Part shown: in pieces, positions 11,251 to 20,531 of the stretch | Numbering within the stretch: the first letter of the stretch is position 1 | Layout: the number at the start of each line of letters is the position of its first letter | Assembly: GCA_019828565.1 (NCBI GenBank) | Contig: JAHDYR010000015.1 | Location: forward strand, 372,001 to 436,000 | Length of the DNA: 64,000 bases | Source: Carpediemonas membranifera | Taxonomy: Eukaryota; Fornicata | Direction: 5' to 3' | The notes under the pieces: model-generated | Databases searched by the model: none | What the model saw: the letters and a program-made list of their open reading frames with translations, nothing else | What the model was told of the DNA's origin: nothing | Position numbers and translations under genes: made by a program

Positions 11251-14200
11251 ATGGGTACGGAAACTTACAGAAGCCTGAAGAAGAATCCGCCTCTCCTGAA
11301 GAAGTCCTCCATGGACGCTCTTTTGGACTTTGCGGATAACCTCCACGATCATCGCGCCTTAGGCGGCCGCGATGATGTTATTGACCTCATCGAGCCTAGC
11401 ATAGCAGAGCTAGCAGGCCTTAACGACGACGAAGAGGTTGAAGACACTCCTCTCCTGCTCTCCGCGAAGCTCCGTAAGAAACGTCGTGTCGCAGCCCAAG
11501 ATGAACGAGTCCTCAAGCGCCTCGGTGCTGCCCTTCGACCTTCTCGCCCGAGCATGCGTCTACAGCTCTTCCGAGTCCCCGCCAAGTCCTTCGAGCCTGA
11601 TGAGGTTGCTCGAGTGAACCGCCGATTCAATCTGCTCTTGAAGCTCGTTCAACCCGAAGATCCCGAGGACGTCTTGAAGGAGACGTACAGCCGCTGCTTC
11701 AAGTTCCCCAACAACAGTCGCATCATGTATCGAGTCAGAGAATCAACGGAGCGCAAGGATCTCAAGGACGCAATGGCTGATGTCCTCGTCATGTCACGCG
11801 ACCTCAAGGAGTCCAAGGAGATGATCGCTTCCTTCGGCGCTGCGGGGGTCTCCGACTCACAGCGTACCAACACCACGCCCTCCCATACACGGCACACGGG
11901 GAGCGGTCCGAAGAACCCTCATCGACGCGAGCCTGACCGCACGAACGTAGCCCCCTCAAAAGGCAAGCCGATCGACAAGCCCAAGCACGAGAAGAAGCCA
12001 TTCGTGTGCTTCAACTGCGGTAAGGTCGGTCACTCCGCTCGCCGATGCCCTGCTCCGAAGACAACCTGTTCCAAGTGCCAGAAGCCGGGCCACCGAGCTG
12101 AATTCTGCCGTTCTGAGGTAAATTCAGCTCGTTGTGTGTTTTCTCTCGGTTCCCGTCAGAGTGTCCTTCCCACCGTCAAGGCTAGCATTCTTAAGCAAGT
12201 CGTGTCCGTCCTGTTCGACTCGGGCGCTGACTGCGCAACCATTGACCCCAAGCTCTGCTACGGCAAGGCAGTGAAGTGGATCTCACACGAGAAGACACTT
12301 ATCGAGACAGTGGGCGGCGTCAGAGAGGCCGAGGGTCAGGTATCCTTCCGCCTCGTCTTAGCGCCCTCGCCATTCACTCCGCGCGGATGCTCTATCACTA
12401 TTAAGGCCTACGTCCTGTCGACCGCTTTCGATGTATGCCTGGGTTACCCTCAGATGGTGGAGATCGGCCTTCTCCCTTCGTTGTCTGAGCCTACCAGCGA
12501 GCTCGCAGCCAGCGACGAACCACCTACATTCGAGAAGTACGTCGCGCAAGCCAGAGCCATGTCCTCTTCCTTTTCTCAGAGGCAGGCCGACATCCTCAAG
12601 CGTTACGCCCGGACATTCGTGGACCGTACCGAGCCAAGCCGGCTCGAACCGTATGATTTGGTCCTCAAGGGCGACAGAGTCGTACACATTCGGCCGTACT
12701 ATGTTCCCCCGCCGAAAGTCCCGATCATTCAAGAGCACATTAATACGCTCCTGGCAAAGCGCTACATCGAGGCATGCCAGTCTCAATACGCGAGCCCTAC
12801 CATCATAGTTCCAAAGAAGGGGGGAAAGACGCGTTTTGTCGTCGACTTCCGCGAGATCAATCAACTAACGGAACCATTCGACTACCCCATCCCTCGCATA
12901 GACGAAGTTCTCACTCAACTGTCCGGAAAGTCTGTGTTCGCTACCCTAGACTTGTCAGCAGGATACCATCAGATCCCTCTTACTGAACGGTGCCGTCACC
13001 TAACCGCCTTCCGTACTGTTTTTGGTCAATACCAATATACACGGATGCCCTTCGGCTTACGTAACGCCGGAGCGTACTTCCAGAGGGCGATGGAAGACGG
13101 GTTCAAGGGTCTGGTGGGCTCCGCCTGTGTCATATACATTGATGACATCATCGTCATGGGTGCGGATGAGGACGAGTACCTGGGAAACCTCGAAAAAGTC
13201 ATGCAACGCGTTGACAAGCTTAACCTTCAGCTCGGCCGAGATAAGTGCCAGTTCGGTCGGCAAGAGGTCGAGTTCCTCGGGTGGATCATATCCCAAGGCA
13301 GCGTGAAGATCTCACCCCAGCGGACCGAAGATATCGCGAACCTCAAGCTGTCTTCATCCACGAAGGGCATGCAGGGTCTCAACGGATTCCTCAACTATTT
13401 CCGCGATTACATACCCAACTTCGCGGTCCGAGCTAAGCCTCTGCTAGACGCCATGTCCGGTCGGCAGACCCCCTCGAGACGTTCTTCAGAAGTCGCTGGA
13501 CGATCTGAAACAAGCTTTATGTTCGGCCGACGCTCTAGCCATGTTCGACGCGACTAAGCCTCACACTGTCATGACTGACGCATCCGATGTCGGGTACGGA
13601 GCAGTCTTACTCCAAGAGGGCCGACCAGTTTGCTATATGTCGCGTGCGTTCAACGACGTCCAGTCACGCTGGTGTACCGGTGAGAAAGAAGCCTACGCTA
13701 TCGTCGCAGCGTTACAACGATGGCGCAAGTTCCTGTGCTGGGAGAGCTTTACTATTCTCACGGATCACCGGAACCTACTCTATATGTACCGGTCCACCAA
13801 CGCCAAGGTCCGCCGGTGGGCTGATTCGATCGCCGATTTAGATTTCACCCTACAGCACATCGCCGGTCTGGACAACGGTGGAGCCGACGGTCTCTCGAGA
13901 GTATTCTCCATGCAACAGGCGTCGAGGGATCAGGTATCCCGCGCTCATCTCACAGCAGGAGCTCATCTGTCTCGCCGGATGACAACCGAGCAACTTAGGG
14001 CCGACGGTTTGTCTGTCTCCCGTCAAGTCGTAGACGACGTGATTACCGCGTGTCCAGAGTGCCAAGTCTTGGCCCGCCCTCCTGTTGATACGCCCGACGG
14101 CCTGCATACAGCTGTAGACCTCCCGTTCCGGCGTGTGGCCATTGACACCATGGGTCCGCTACCGACGGTCAACGGCCTGTCCTACGTGACAGTAATGATC

Positions 14201-15187
14201 GACATGTGCTCCCGCTGGACAGAGCTAGTCCCGGTCAACAGCACCTCAGCCAAAGACGCAGCCAACGCATTGGTCAACACCTGGATTCTACGATACGGAT
14301 GCCCCGAAGTCGTCCAATCGGATGGGGGCTCAGAGTTCAAAAACGCTCTGTTCAAACGCCTCTCCGAAGAGATGGGGTTCGACGTCCACATAACGACAGC
14401 ATACCATCCCCAGAGCAACGGTGTCGTCGAACGCGCGAACAAGGAGGTCGAACGCATCCTCAGAGCCAGGAAGCTGGAGTTAAGGAATAACGATTGGGTA
14501 GCACACCTACCAGTCGCCCAATTCTTGGTCAACTCAATGCCCAGGATCCCGACCCGGTTGACTCCGGCCGAGATCATGTTTGGCGCCAATTTATCAATAC
14601 CGTCATCGATCTATATCACGGATGCCGCCTCGGCTGGTCCGCCACAGTCGAAGCTAGCCGCAGCCGATGCCGCCATCCAACTCGCCAAAGCAAGGATTAG
14701 AGCCATGCGCGAAGACGCTCTCGCAAAGGCAACCTCATCGAGAAGCGAGATATTGAGCCGTTTCGTGCTGGTCAAATACTACCCAAGACCACCGAGCAAG
14801 CTAGCCCCGGGCTGGCGCGGCCCCATGAGGCGTGTCGCAGCCGTCAAACGTGATGGTGTTGTCGTCGCATATGAGGTCCAAGACCTCAGTCAGTCAGCGG
14901 ACGGTCCAACTATCAAGGTAGACGCGGCACGTGTGCGAAGATTTGACCCAGGCAAGCTCTCGGAGCAACAGATCTATGACCTCGCAGCCGCTTCCGTCGA
15001 TGAGTGGCATGTCGAGCGCATCTCACGCTCTAGAGGCTCGGGCCCCAAGTCAAGGCGCGAGTACCTCGTACACTGGGTCGGATTCGAGGATTCAGAGGCT
15101 TCATTCGAACCTTATTCGCACGTCAAAGATTTGGAAGCCCTCGATACATATTTGAAGTCTGACCAAGCCAAGCGTGACGGTCTGTAA
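11251..15187 (+). pseudogene. X gag-pol polyprotein with one frameshift
   Basis: Starts at ATG 11251, about 20 nt after the LTR. Zinc knuckles near residues 253 and 273 (CFNCGKVGHSARRC, CSKCQKPGHRAEFC), protease LFDSGAD near 322, RT VVDFRE near 530 and YIDDI near 629. At 13470-13474 a run of five C where four would keep frame shifts the reading to the second frame, which carries RNase H (MTDASDVGYGAVLL), integrase finger and core (AIDTMG, QSDGG, NGVVERAN) and the chromodomain (YLVHWVGFEDSEASF). Apart from this single extra base the polyprotein looks complete. Confidence 0.87.
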
Positions 15188-15229
15188 AACTTCTCAACAT
15201 CGAAGCTGTATCCTCGAGGAACAAACGAT

Positions 15230-16123
15230 TTATTCAGAGCTAGATTCCTCGTCTTCCGTCTCCTCCGTGTCCGTCAGCTCGACCAACCAAGTCGGGTCAG
15301 CGTGGCGCTCAAGGGCGTTCTCAGCCAAGTACTCTCGCACACACCGGACAAGGCAGAGATCAGCGTTGAGGGACACGATGCTGAGTCCCGAGTATCCGTC
15401 ATACTGCAGGATCAACACAAAAGACCCGGGACCACAAGTCGTCTTCAGATACTCGTGACGGACTACGCACGTGACAGTGTAGTAGCGGTCCGGATCAGAG
15501 ACCTGAAGCGGCTCCCAGTGAGCCTCATCGCCAATGGCGGGCAGGTAGCCGTCGTGGCACAAGCGGCTGACCAGGGTTGCCCAGAAGTCGTTGGGAGCCG
15601 GGATGCGCCGGCTGATGCCGTAGACAGCGACACGGAAGTAGTCCGGTGCGAGGACGAGGACCAACAGGCGGTTAAGATATCCGCGCGCTGTAGTGTCCGA
15701 CTTGACCCCGCCGGCAGTCCGCACAGCCGCCACGAGAGCTGCAGAGTAGTGACCATTACCGGGTGAAGACCCACCCAGCGTGATGTCGCGGCCCCGGATC
15801 GCGGCCGACACGATGTCGCCATCGGTCAAGCGCTTCTTGCCGAGCTTGAGGTGGGCCCTCACACCGGCAAGCGCGACCTGGCAGTGAGCCACGAGAGCCA
15901 AGACCTGCTGGGTCAGCTTCACGTCCTGCACTACGGCTGCGTCGTTCAGACGACCTTGCTCAATAGCGTCAAAGATTCGCTGGAGCGGCAGCTCGATGGA
16001 GTTGGTGTAACCTTCCAGGCGTCGGGCAACCTCGGCCTTGATGTCGTGGGGCATCAGAGTCGTCATCGTCAGGGTGCGAGTGATGCGTTCTGAGGCTTGC
16101 ACGCGGTGACTATATAACCTCAC
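15230..16123 (-). CDS. Antisense accessory protein, ORF2 of X
   Basis: A ~297-codon frame on the strand opposite to pol, ending 43 nt from the pol stop (tail to tail). It is clearly homologous to the Z ORF2: shared patterns are Y.N..E.PL..IFD, DGDIVSAAI, LVLAPDYF, LQVSDPDR.Y and ILQYDGY. It has no transmembrane segment and ends in an acidic tail (TDTEETEDEESSSE). No known family recognised. The stop TAA lies inside GAATAAATC, a likely polyadenylation signal. The start is uncertain (first in-frame ATG 16123; other internal Met follow), and it may be fused to ORF1 by frameshift or splicing. Confidence 0.75.
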   Translation of the reverse strand: MRLYSHRVQASERITRTLTMTTLMPHDIKAEVARRLEGYTNSIELPLQRIFDAIEQGRLNDAAVVQDVKLTQQVLALVAHCQVALAGVRAHLKLGKKRLTDGDIVSAAIRGRDITLGGSSPGNGHYSAALVAAVRTAGGVKSDTTARGYLNRLLVLVLAPDYFRVAVYGISRRIPAPNDFWATLVSRLCHDGYLPAIGDEAHWEPLQVSDPDRYYTVTCVVRHEYLKTTCGPGSFVLILQYDGYSGLSIVSLNADLCLVRCVREYLAENALERHADPTWLVELTDTEETEDEESSSE

Positions 16124-16139
16124 GGTTGATGTTTGTTAC

Positions 16140-16334
16140 TTACAGATTGTCGGTGACCATGCGCTTGCGTCCACGATACTTCTGAGCGCGAAGGGAACGA
16201 CAAACGGACGTATGGGCAACAATAAGTGGCCTAGCCAGATCGTCATCACCAAGTTCGGTGATTTTGGCACGAATTTCCTTCAGAACGGCCTCTACGGCTG
16301 TGTTGTCCGACATCAAATGAGTTGACGGCGACAT
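16140..16334 (-). CDS. Antisense accessory protein, ORF1 of X
   Basis: Small helical, basic protein starting MSPSTHLMSD and containing KEIRAKITELGDDDLARP. The start ATG sits in GTGCAGGATATGTCGC, a 16-nt string identical in Z and Z2, which fixes this start. It is weakly but consistently alignable to Z ORF1 (IREL..ELADADYRK). Stops 17 nt before ORF2's first ATG, in another frame. Confidence 0.6.
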   Translation of the reverse strand: MSPSTHLMSDNTAVEAVLKEIRAKITELGDDDLARPLIVAHTSVCRSLRAQKYRGRKRMVTDNL

Positions 16335-16400
16335 ATCCTGCACATTTCTCGGAAACGGTCGAAGGAACAACTAACAAGGTCATCTTAGTCTTCAAGCATG

Positions 16401-16408
16401 CATTTATT
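16401..16408 (-). promoter_or_regulatory. TATA-like box for X antisense gene
   Basis: Minus strand reads AATAAATG about 70 nt before the ORF1 ATG, a spacing like that of the better TATAAATA in Z. Weak on its own. Confidence 0.35.
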
Positions 16409-16504
16409 GTCGGTAATAAGGCATTAGGAGCTTCCTAGTGCTCCTTCCGGTCAGTTTGATGTTGTTATTCAAGTACAGTTGGACGCAGAAAATTAGAAGC
16501 CTCA

Positions 16505-16567
16505 GAACTCCTCAACGGAGCCGAATTGGAGCTTCTAAGTACGTTTTTCGGCGTCTGTGTGATTATG
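16505..16567 (+). other. Conserved ~60-nt element, X copy
   Basis: Reads GAACTCCTCAACGGAGCC, then GAATTGGAGC, then CGTTTTTCGGCGTCTGTGTG. Non-coding, about 170 bp upstream of the antisense ORF1. Confidence 0.75.
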
Positions 16568-16665
16568 AGCGATAAGGGCTCAGCATTGGCAGTGTTTGCT
16601 AGAGCAATCGTTCTTGGCCTTCGAATTACATGGAATGGCATATAACACGTATAAGGTTTGTGAAG

Positions 16666-16693
16666 ACGGCCTAGGAAGGCCGTGGAGGGGCAG
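16666..16693 (+). promoter_or_regulatory. Internal hairpin-polypurine module of X
   Basis: ACGGCC-TAGGAA-GGCCGT is followed at once by GGAGGGGCAG, the same layout as the terminal module 237 bp downstream. Possibly a second plus-strand primer. Confidence 0.6.
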
Positions 16694-16901
16694 TGGTAAG
16701 CCTTTCCGTCACGTTTCACCATTTTTGAAACAGAGCTCACATAGCGGTACCGCAGTTAGATCATGATACCATCATTTTGATTTCGTTCAGCTAGATGCGA
16801 AAGCACTCAGGCCATGGGGTTGCCAGCCCTATGAGTCACCGTTGGCGGTCGGGTGGCACCGTCCAGGCCTTTGGTGAAATGCTGACGTCAAGTCTCTCTG
16901 T

Positions 16902-16929
16902 CATGCCTATACCAGGCATGGAGGGGCAG
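16902..16929 (+). promoter_or_regulatory. Terminal hairpin and polypurine tract of X
   Basis: CATGCCT-ATACC-AGGCATG, then GAGGGGCAG abutting the 3' LTR. The purine tract would prime plus-strand DNA. Confidence 0.8.
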
Positions 16930-17051
16930 TGTTGTGGGTCCTACCCAAAGTTACACAGATTTACGTTATATTTAATAGTCAAGGAGTTTCTCCTCGACAC
17001 CCTTGTGTCGAGTCTTCTCCTCAGTAAAAGTTCAACACCCATTGAACCACA
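16930..17051 (+). repeat. 3' LTR of X (122 bp)
   Basis: Identical by eye to 11108-11229. Confidence 0.95.
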
Positions 17052-18282
17052 AAGGCTCAACACCGATGACACCAGGCAGTTCAGAAGCGAACAGGTCCGG
17101 GTAGTCCTGGATCAGCGGATGAGCGATCTCGGCTGGTGCACGATCGTCAGGCAGGGGCACCGGGGTGGCCTCAACGAACTCTGCCTCGGCGCGCGGGGCG
17201 AGCAGGTCGGGCAACAAACCCACGGCGCGTATCGTGGGCACGCCGATGATTAGCTCTCCGGCGGAAGGGAGGACGAAGAACTCCGCCGTGACCTCCACTG
17301 GGCGCTCGAGCTGCAGTGTGATAGTCACGGGACGGGTCGTATACTCCGCGGTAATAGTGCCGTTGGCCGTCTCGAGCGGGACGTGGGCCTCGAAGAGACG
17401 CAGGTGCATCTCCTCGGCAAGCGCTGGAGGGATGAAGTTAAGGCTGGCACCGGTATCAAGCAAGGCGGTGCGAGGGACGTGGTCAGAGAAATGGAGGCTC
17501 ACATGAGGGCTGCTGTTGTTGGTGTGGGCGGCCAACTTAGCAGTGAGGTTGAGCGCTTGGCGACGGATGCCATGCGCGAAGAAGCCGGGGTGATCCCGGT
17601 GAGGGCACTCGGGCCGTACATGACCTGTGAGGCCACAACCGTGGCAGATGAGCTCCGACTTCGGCCGGCGATCGACGGTAGGGGTGGTCGGCTCAGCCTT
17701 GGCCTTGATGGGCGGAGGGCGCCGGGGCGGCATGTCGAGGCGGGGCTCGTCGCGGAAAGATTCGCTCTGCGCGCGGATGGAGACTATGTCATCGAGCTCT
17801 GTGATGGCCGCCTCACAGGCCTCAGCGAAGGTCTCGGGGCTAACGATCTTGAGGCGAGTCTTGAGGGCCGAGGGGAGCGAGGCAGTGAAGAGCTTCCGCG
17901 TCTGTTGATCGATGGGGCGAGTGTTATCATCACATAGCGCGAGGGTCTTATGGTAAGTGTCTATGTGGGCTAAGAGGGCCGGCGGCTCGAGGGAGCGCAG
18001 GCGGAGGCGCTGGATAGACTGGTAAGTTTCAACTTGTGTATGAAACTTGAAGAACTCGGTCGCGATAGTGTCGAAGAGGTCGCCGTCGGGGATATCGTCG
18101 ATAGGGACGCGGAGGCGCACGAGGCGCGTGACAGATGGGCTAAGGAAGGTTGCAAGGGGAGGTAGTTGGAGATTGAGGGCTCTCGCTTGAACTTGGTAGT
18201 GATCGACGTCGTCCTGGAAGGTGAAGAAGGCAGAACGCGTAAGCGATCGCAAATACGGGATGGTGATGCCAAAAGACTGCAT
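17052..18282 (-). pseudogene. Y gag-protease (first part)
   Basis: Starts at ATG 18282, three nt after the palindrome. Helical Gag, a single CCHC knuckle (CHGCGLTGHVRPEC), then an aspartic protease with LLDTGASLNF and IIGVPTIRAVGLL. The frame runs into X after GVIGVEP and resumes at 11107 in RT. Only X's insertion breaks it. Confidence 0.9.
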
Positions 18283-18284
18283 GT

Positions 18285-18296
18285 AGTATCGATACT
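18285..18296 (-). other. Palindrome at primer-binding-site position of Y
   Basis: AGTATCGATACT, perfectly self-complementary, starting on the last base of the minus-strand 5' LTR. Confidence 0.8.
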
Positions 18297-18414
18297 GTGC
18301 TTGGTTTGGCCTTGAAGGGAACTTTCCAATTAATGGATGAGAACTGATTTACTCCTGGAAACCGCAGTGGTGAAAATGGTCAAAAACCAAAACCTTAAAC
18401 TGCGCCTCACCACA
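18296..18414 (-). repeat. 5' LTR of Y (119 bp)
   Basis: Matches 8406-8524 throughout by eye. Confidence 0.93.
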
Positions 18415-19220
18415 AGACGACGGCTCACCACCCTCAGTCGAATGGTTTAGTTGAGCGAGCGAATGTTTCGGTGAAGTCCATCCTGACAGCGCGTCGTTAC
18501 CAGTTTAGATCCAATGATTGGGTCCACAGCTTACCGATTGCTCAGTACCTTGTTAACTCGACCCCTCGAGTCCCTACTCGACTCTCCCCAGCCGAGATCC
18601 TGTATGGTACCGAGATGCGGGTGCCGAAGGACATCACCTTCATCGCGCCGAGCGAGACATATATCGTCGACCAACAGGAGGACTGGCTGTCTGAGGCCAA
18701 GGCGTACCGGCTCATGGCTGCCGAGCGTATTAAGAGCAAGCGGTTACTACAACAGTATAGGCCGGACACCCGCGCTACTGTCTCGACTCCCTACGTCCTG
18801 GTGGCTTACCCCGACAGACCTCCCGACAAATTCGCCGCCGGGCTGCGTGGCCCAATGGCGTTAGTGTCTGTGCACCAGGAGTACAACAAAGTTGTTGCAT
18901 ACACTGTGCGAGACCTTGAATCACTGAAGCAGTTCCGAGTCGACGCCTCCCGGGTCCTCCCATTCGATCACGGCGACATGTCCTTGGAGCAAGTTGCTCG
19001 CTTGGCTAACACAGTGGCGGCCGAGTACGTACCGAGCAAGATCGTGAAGTCCCGGCCCGAGTCTGGTCCGGTCGAGAGTCGCGAATACCTGGTCGAGTGG
19101 CAGGGCTATGAGCCAGACGAGGCGTCGTGGGAACCATTCGAGAATGTCGATGGCTGTGACAAGTTTGAAGACTTTCTTGAGCAGAGAGGCTTACACCGTG
19201 CTGCGCACTCCAGGCAGTAA
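18415..19220 (+). pseudogene. Z gag-pol, last part (integrase end and chromodomain)
   Basis: Continues Z's integrase after Y: TAHHPQSNGLVERAN with the catalytic Glu, then the C-terminal integrase domain and a chromodomain (YLVEWQGYEPDEASWEPF) ending at 19220. Matches Z2 almost residue for residue. Confidence 0.88.
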
Positions 19221-19239
19221 ACGGATTCTCAGTCAAGAT

Positions 19240-20094
19240 TTATTGATAGTCGTCATCGGATTCGTCGTCAGGACCGTTGATCCATTCCTCAAGCCCGAAG
19301 TCCACCAGGTACTCGCGGACCACGGTGACCGCAGCAAGGGTTGAGTCCAGACCAGTGCACGTGGGGGCGGTGTAGCCCTCGTACTGCACATGTAGGATGA
19401 GGCGACGGTCAGGGCCAGCGGTCAGGATTTCATGACCTAACACGTCCAGGACGTCATACTCACGCTCAGGGTCAGAGACCTGCAGGGCCAGGCCGAGGCG
19501 TTGCGGCAGGGATGGGAGCTCGTCCATGAGGCGGAGGTTGGCTACCAGGGCGGCCCAATGGGCTTGGGTCACCGAGACGTGATCGGAGCGCTCGCCGTGG
19601 AGGAACAGACGGTAGTACTCCGGCGCGAGAGCCAGGACGACCACGCGGTAGAGGGTCTGGCGAGCCATGCTGGAGCCACAGCCGAGTGCACGGCCGAGCG
19701 CTGACAGGACCTGGGGGCTGACGTACTGGTTGGAGGTACCGTCACTCTTCAGGTGGAACACGCCGGCGGAAATGGCGGCGCGGACGATGTCCGAGTCGGT
19801 CTGACCCCGGCTGCCCGAGCGCTCACGGAGGAAGCGCAAGGCGCGGTGCTCCCTCTGGAGCTGCACCAGCAGAGTGGCCGAGATGTCGAGGAGGGCGCCC
19901 GCATCCCCGCTCCAGAGCGTGCCGGTGGATAGATGGTCGAAGATGGCCTCAAGGGGCACCTCAACGAAGTTGACATACCCCGCAAGGCAATCACGCACCA
20001 CAGCGGACAGCAGAGGGTCGCGGTGGGTGAAGCAACCCTGCATGGCACCGCCCGCAGGCACCCGACAGAGATCTCTGGCGGAAGTTGCCGGCAC
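19240..20094 (-). CDS. Antisense accessory protein, ORF2 of Z (copy A)
   Basis: About 284 codons, convergent with pol, stop 20 nt from the pol stop. Soluble, helical protein with VEVPLEAIFDHLSTGTLW, SDIVRAAI, VLALAPEYYRLFLHG, LQVSDPEREYDVLDVLGHE and ILHVQYEGY, ending in the acidic tail GPDDESDDDYQ. No known domain. The frame opens with a GTG that overlaps the ORF1 stop (TAGTG); the first ATG is at 20046. Homologous to X ORF2 and, more distantly, to T and U. The stop TAA lies in CAATAAATC. Confidence 0.75.
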   Translation of the reverse strand: MPATSARDLCRVPAGGAMQGCFTHRDPLLSAVVRDCLAGYVNFVEVPLEAIFDHLSTGTLWSGDAGALLDISATLLVQLQREHRALRFLRERSGSRGQTDSDIVRAAISAGVFHLKSDGTSNQYVSPQVLSALGRALGCGSSMARQTLYRVVVLALAPEYYRLFLHGERSDHVSVTQAHWAALVANLRLMDELPSLPQRLGLALQVSDPEREYDVLDVLGHEILTAGPDRRLILHVQYEGYTAPTCTGLDSTLAAVTVVREYLVDFGLEEWINGPDDESDDDYQ

Positions 20095-20363
20095 TACGAT
20101 CGAGCTGTGTAAGAGGACCGGAGGTGCACAAACCGTTTCAGGGGGTTCTTCGACGCATCTCCACAGCGCTTACGGATAGCCTTCTGTCGAAGAGCGCTCA
20201 GGGATCGGGCCTTATGACGCTGACAACGAGCGATCGTCGCTAAGGCGTTATCGAGTACCTTACGGTAATCAGCATCGGCTAATTCGCCTGAAAGCTCGCG
20301 AATCTTATCGAGGGCGCGCGTATCCTCCATGTTTGGCCGCTTTTTCTCAGGAAAAAGCGACAT
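20094..20363 (-). CDS. Antisense accessory protein, ORF1 of Z (copy A)
   Basis: Starts MSLFPEKKRPNM at the ATG inside GTGCAGGATATGTCGC. The helical core IRELSGELADADYRKVLDNA is followed by a basic region (RCQRHKARSLSALRQKAIRKR). An upstream in-frame ATG at 20414 lies too close to the TATA box to be preferred. The ORF1 stop overlaps the first base of ORF2's GTG by one nt, so re-initiation or frameshifting could link them. X and Z2 have the same pair; in T the two parts form one ORF. Confidence 0.65.
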   Translation of the reverse strand: MSLFPEKKRPNMEDTRALDKIRELSGELADADYRKVLDNALATIARCQRHKARSLSALRQKAIRKRCGDASKNPLKRFVHLRSSYTARS

Positions 20364-20430
20364 ATCCTGCACTTTTCCCGAAAGACGATGGGAAGTGCCC
20401 ATAATGATCCCCATGATAGACCATTCTCAA

Positions 20431-20438
20431 TATTTATA
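20431..20438 (-). promoter_or_regulatory. TATA box of Z antisense gene (copy A)
   Basis: Minus strand TATAAATA, 68-75 nt before the preferred ORF1 ATG. Conserved in Z2. Confidence 0.6.
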
Positions 20439-20531
20439 CCTCAAACACAGTCCAAGGGACTTCTGTCGTCCGTGGAGCAGTGTTACTGATGTTGATTAGG
20501 TTTCGATGCAGCGCAGAACAAAAAAGAGCCA

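Larger units (their letters stand above)
11108..17051 (+). mobile_element. Ty3/gypsy chromovirus X, nested in Y
   Basis: Complete 5.94 kb plus-strand element with apparently identical 122-bp LTRs, and a 4-bp duplication AAGG at 11104-11107 and 17052-17055. Order: LTR, palindrome, gag-pol, convergent antisense gene pair, conserved element, two hairpin-polypurine modules, LTR. It is the youngest insertion of the left nest. Confidence 0.95.
8406..18414 (-). mobile_element. Ty3/gypsy chromovirus Y, nested in Z and containing X
   Basis: Complete minus-strand element with two apparently identical 119-bp LTRs (8406-8524, 18296-18414) and the 4-bp target duplication AGAC at 8402-8405 and 18415-18418. 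Removing Y and one AGAC restores Z's integrase frame exactly as in Z2. Without X it is about 4.1 kb. Pol ends only 12 nt from the 3' LTR, so there is no room for an antisense gene, unlike X, Z, U and T. Confidence 0.93.

Noticed and set aside
16080-16140. Possible short intron (GTAAGT to CAG) joining X ORF1 and ORF2
   Set aside because: The donor is not conserved in Z, Z2 or U; kept only as an option in a finding.
15230-20094. Antisense ORF2 as an envelope glycoprotein
   Set aside because: No signal peptide, no transmembrane segment, no cysteine-rich ectodomain, and antisense orientation.
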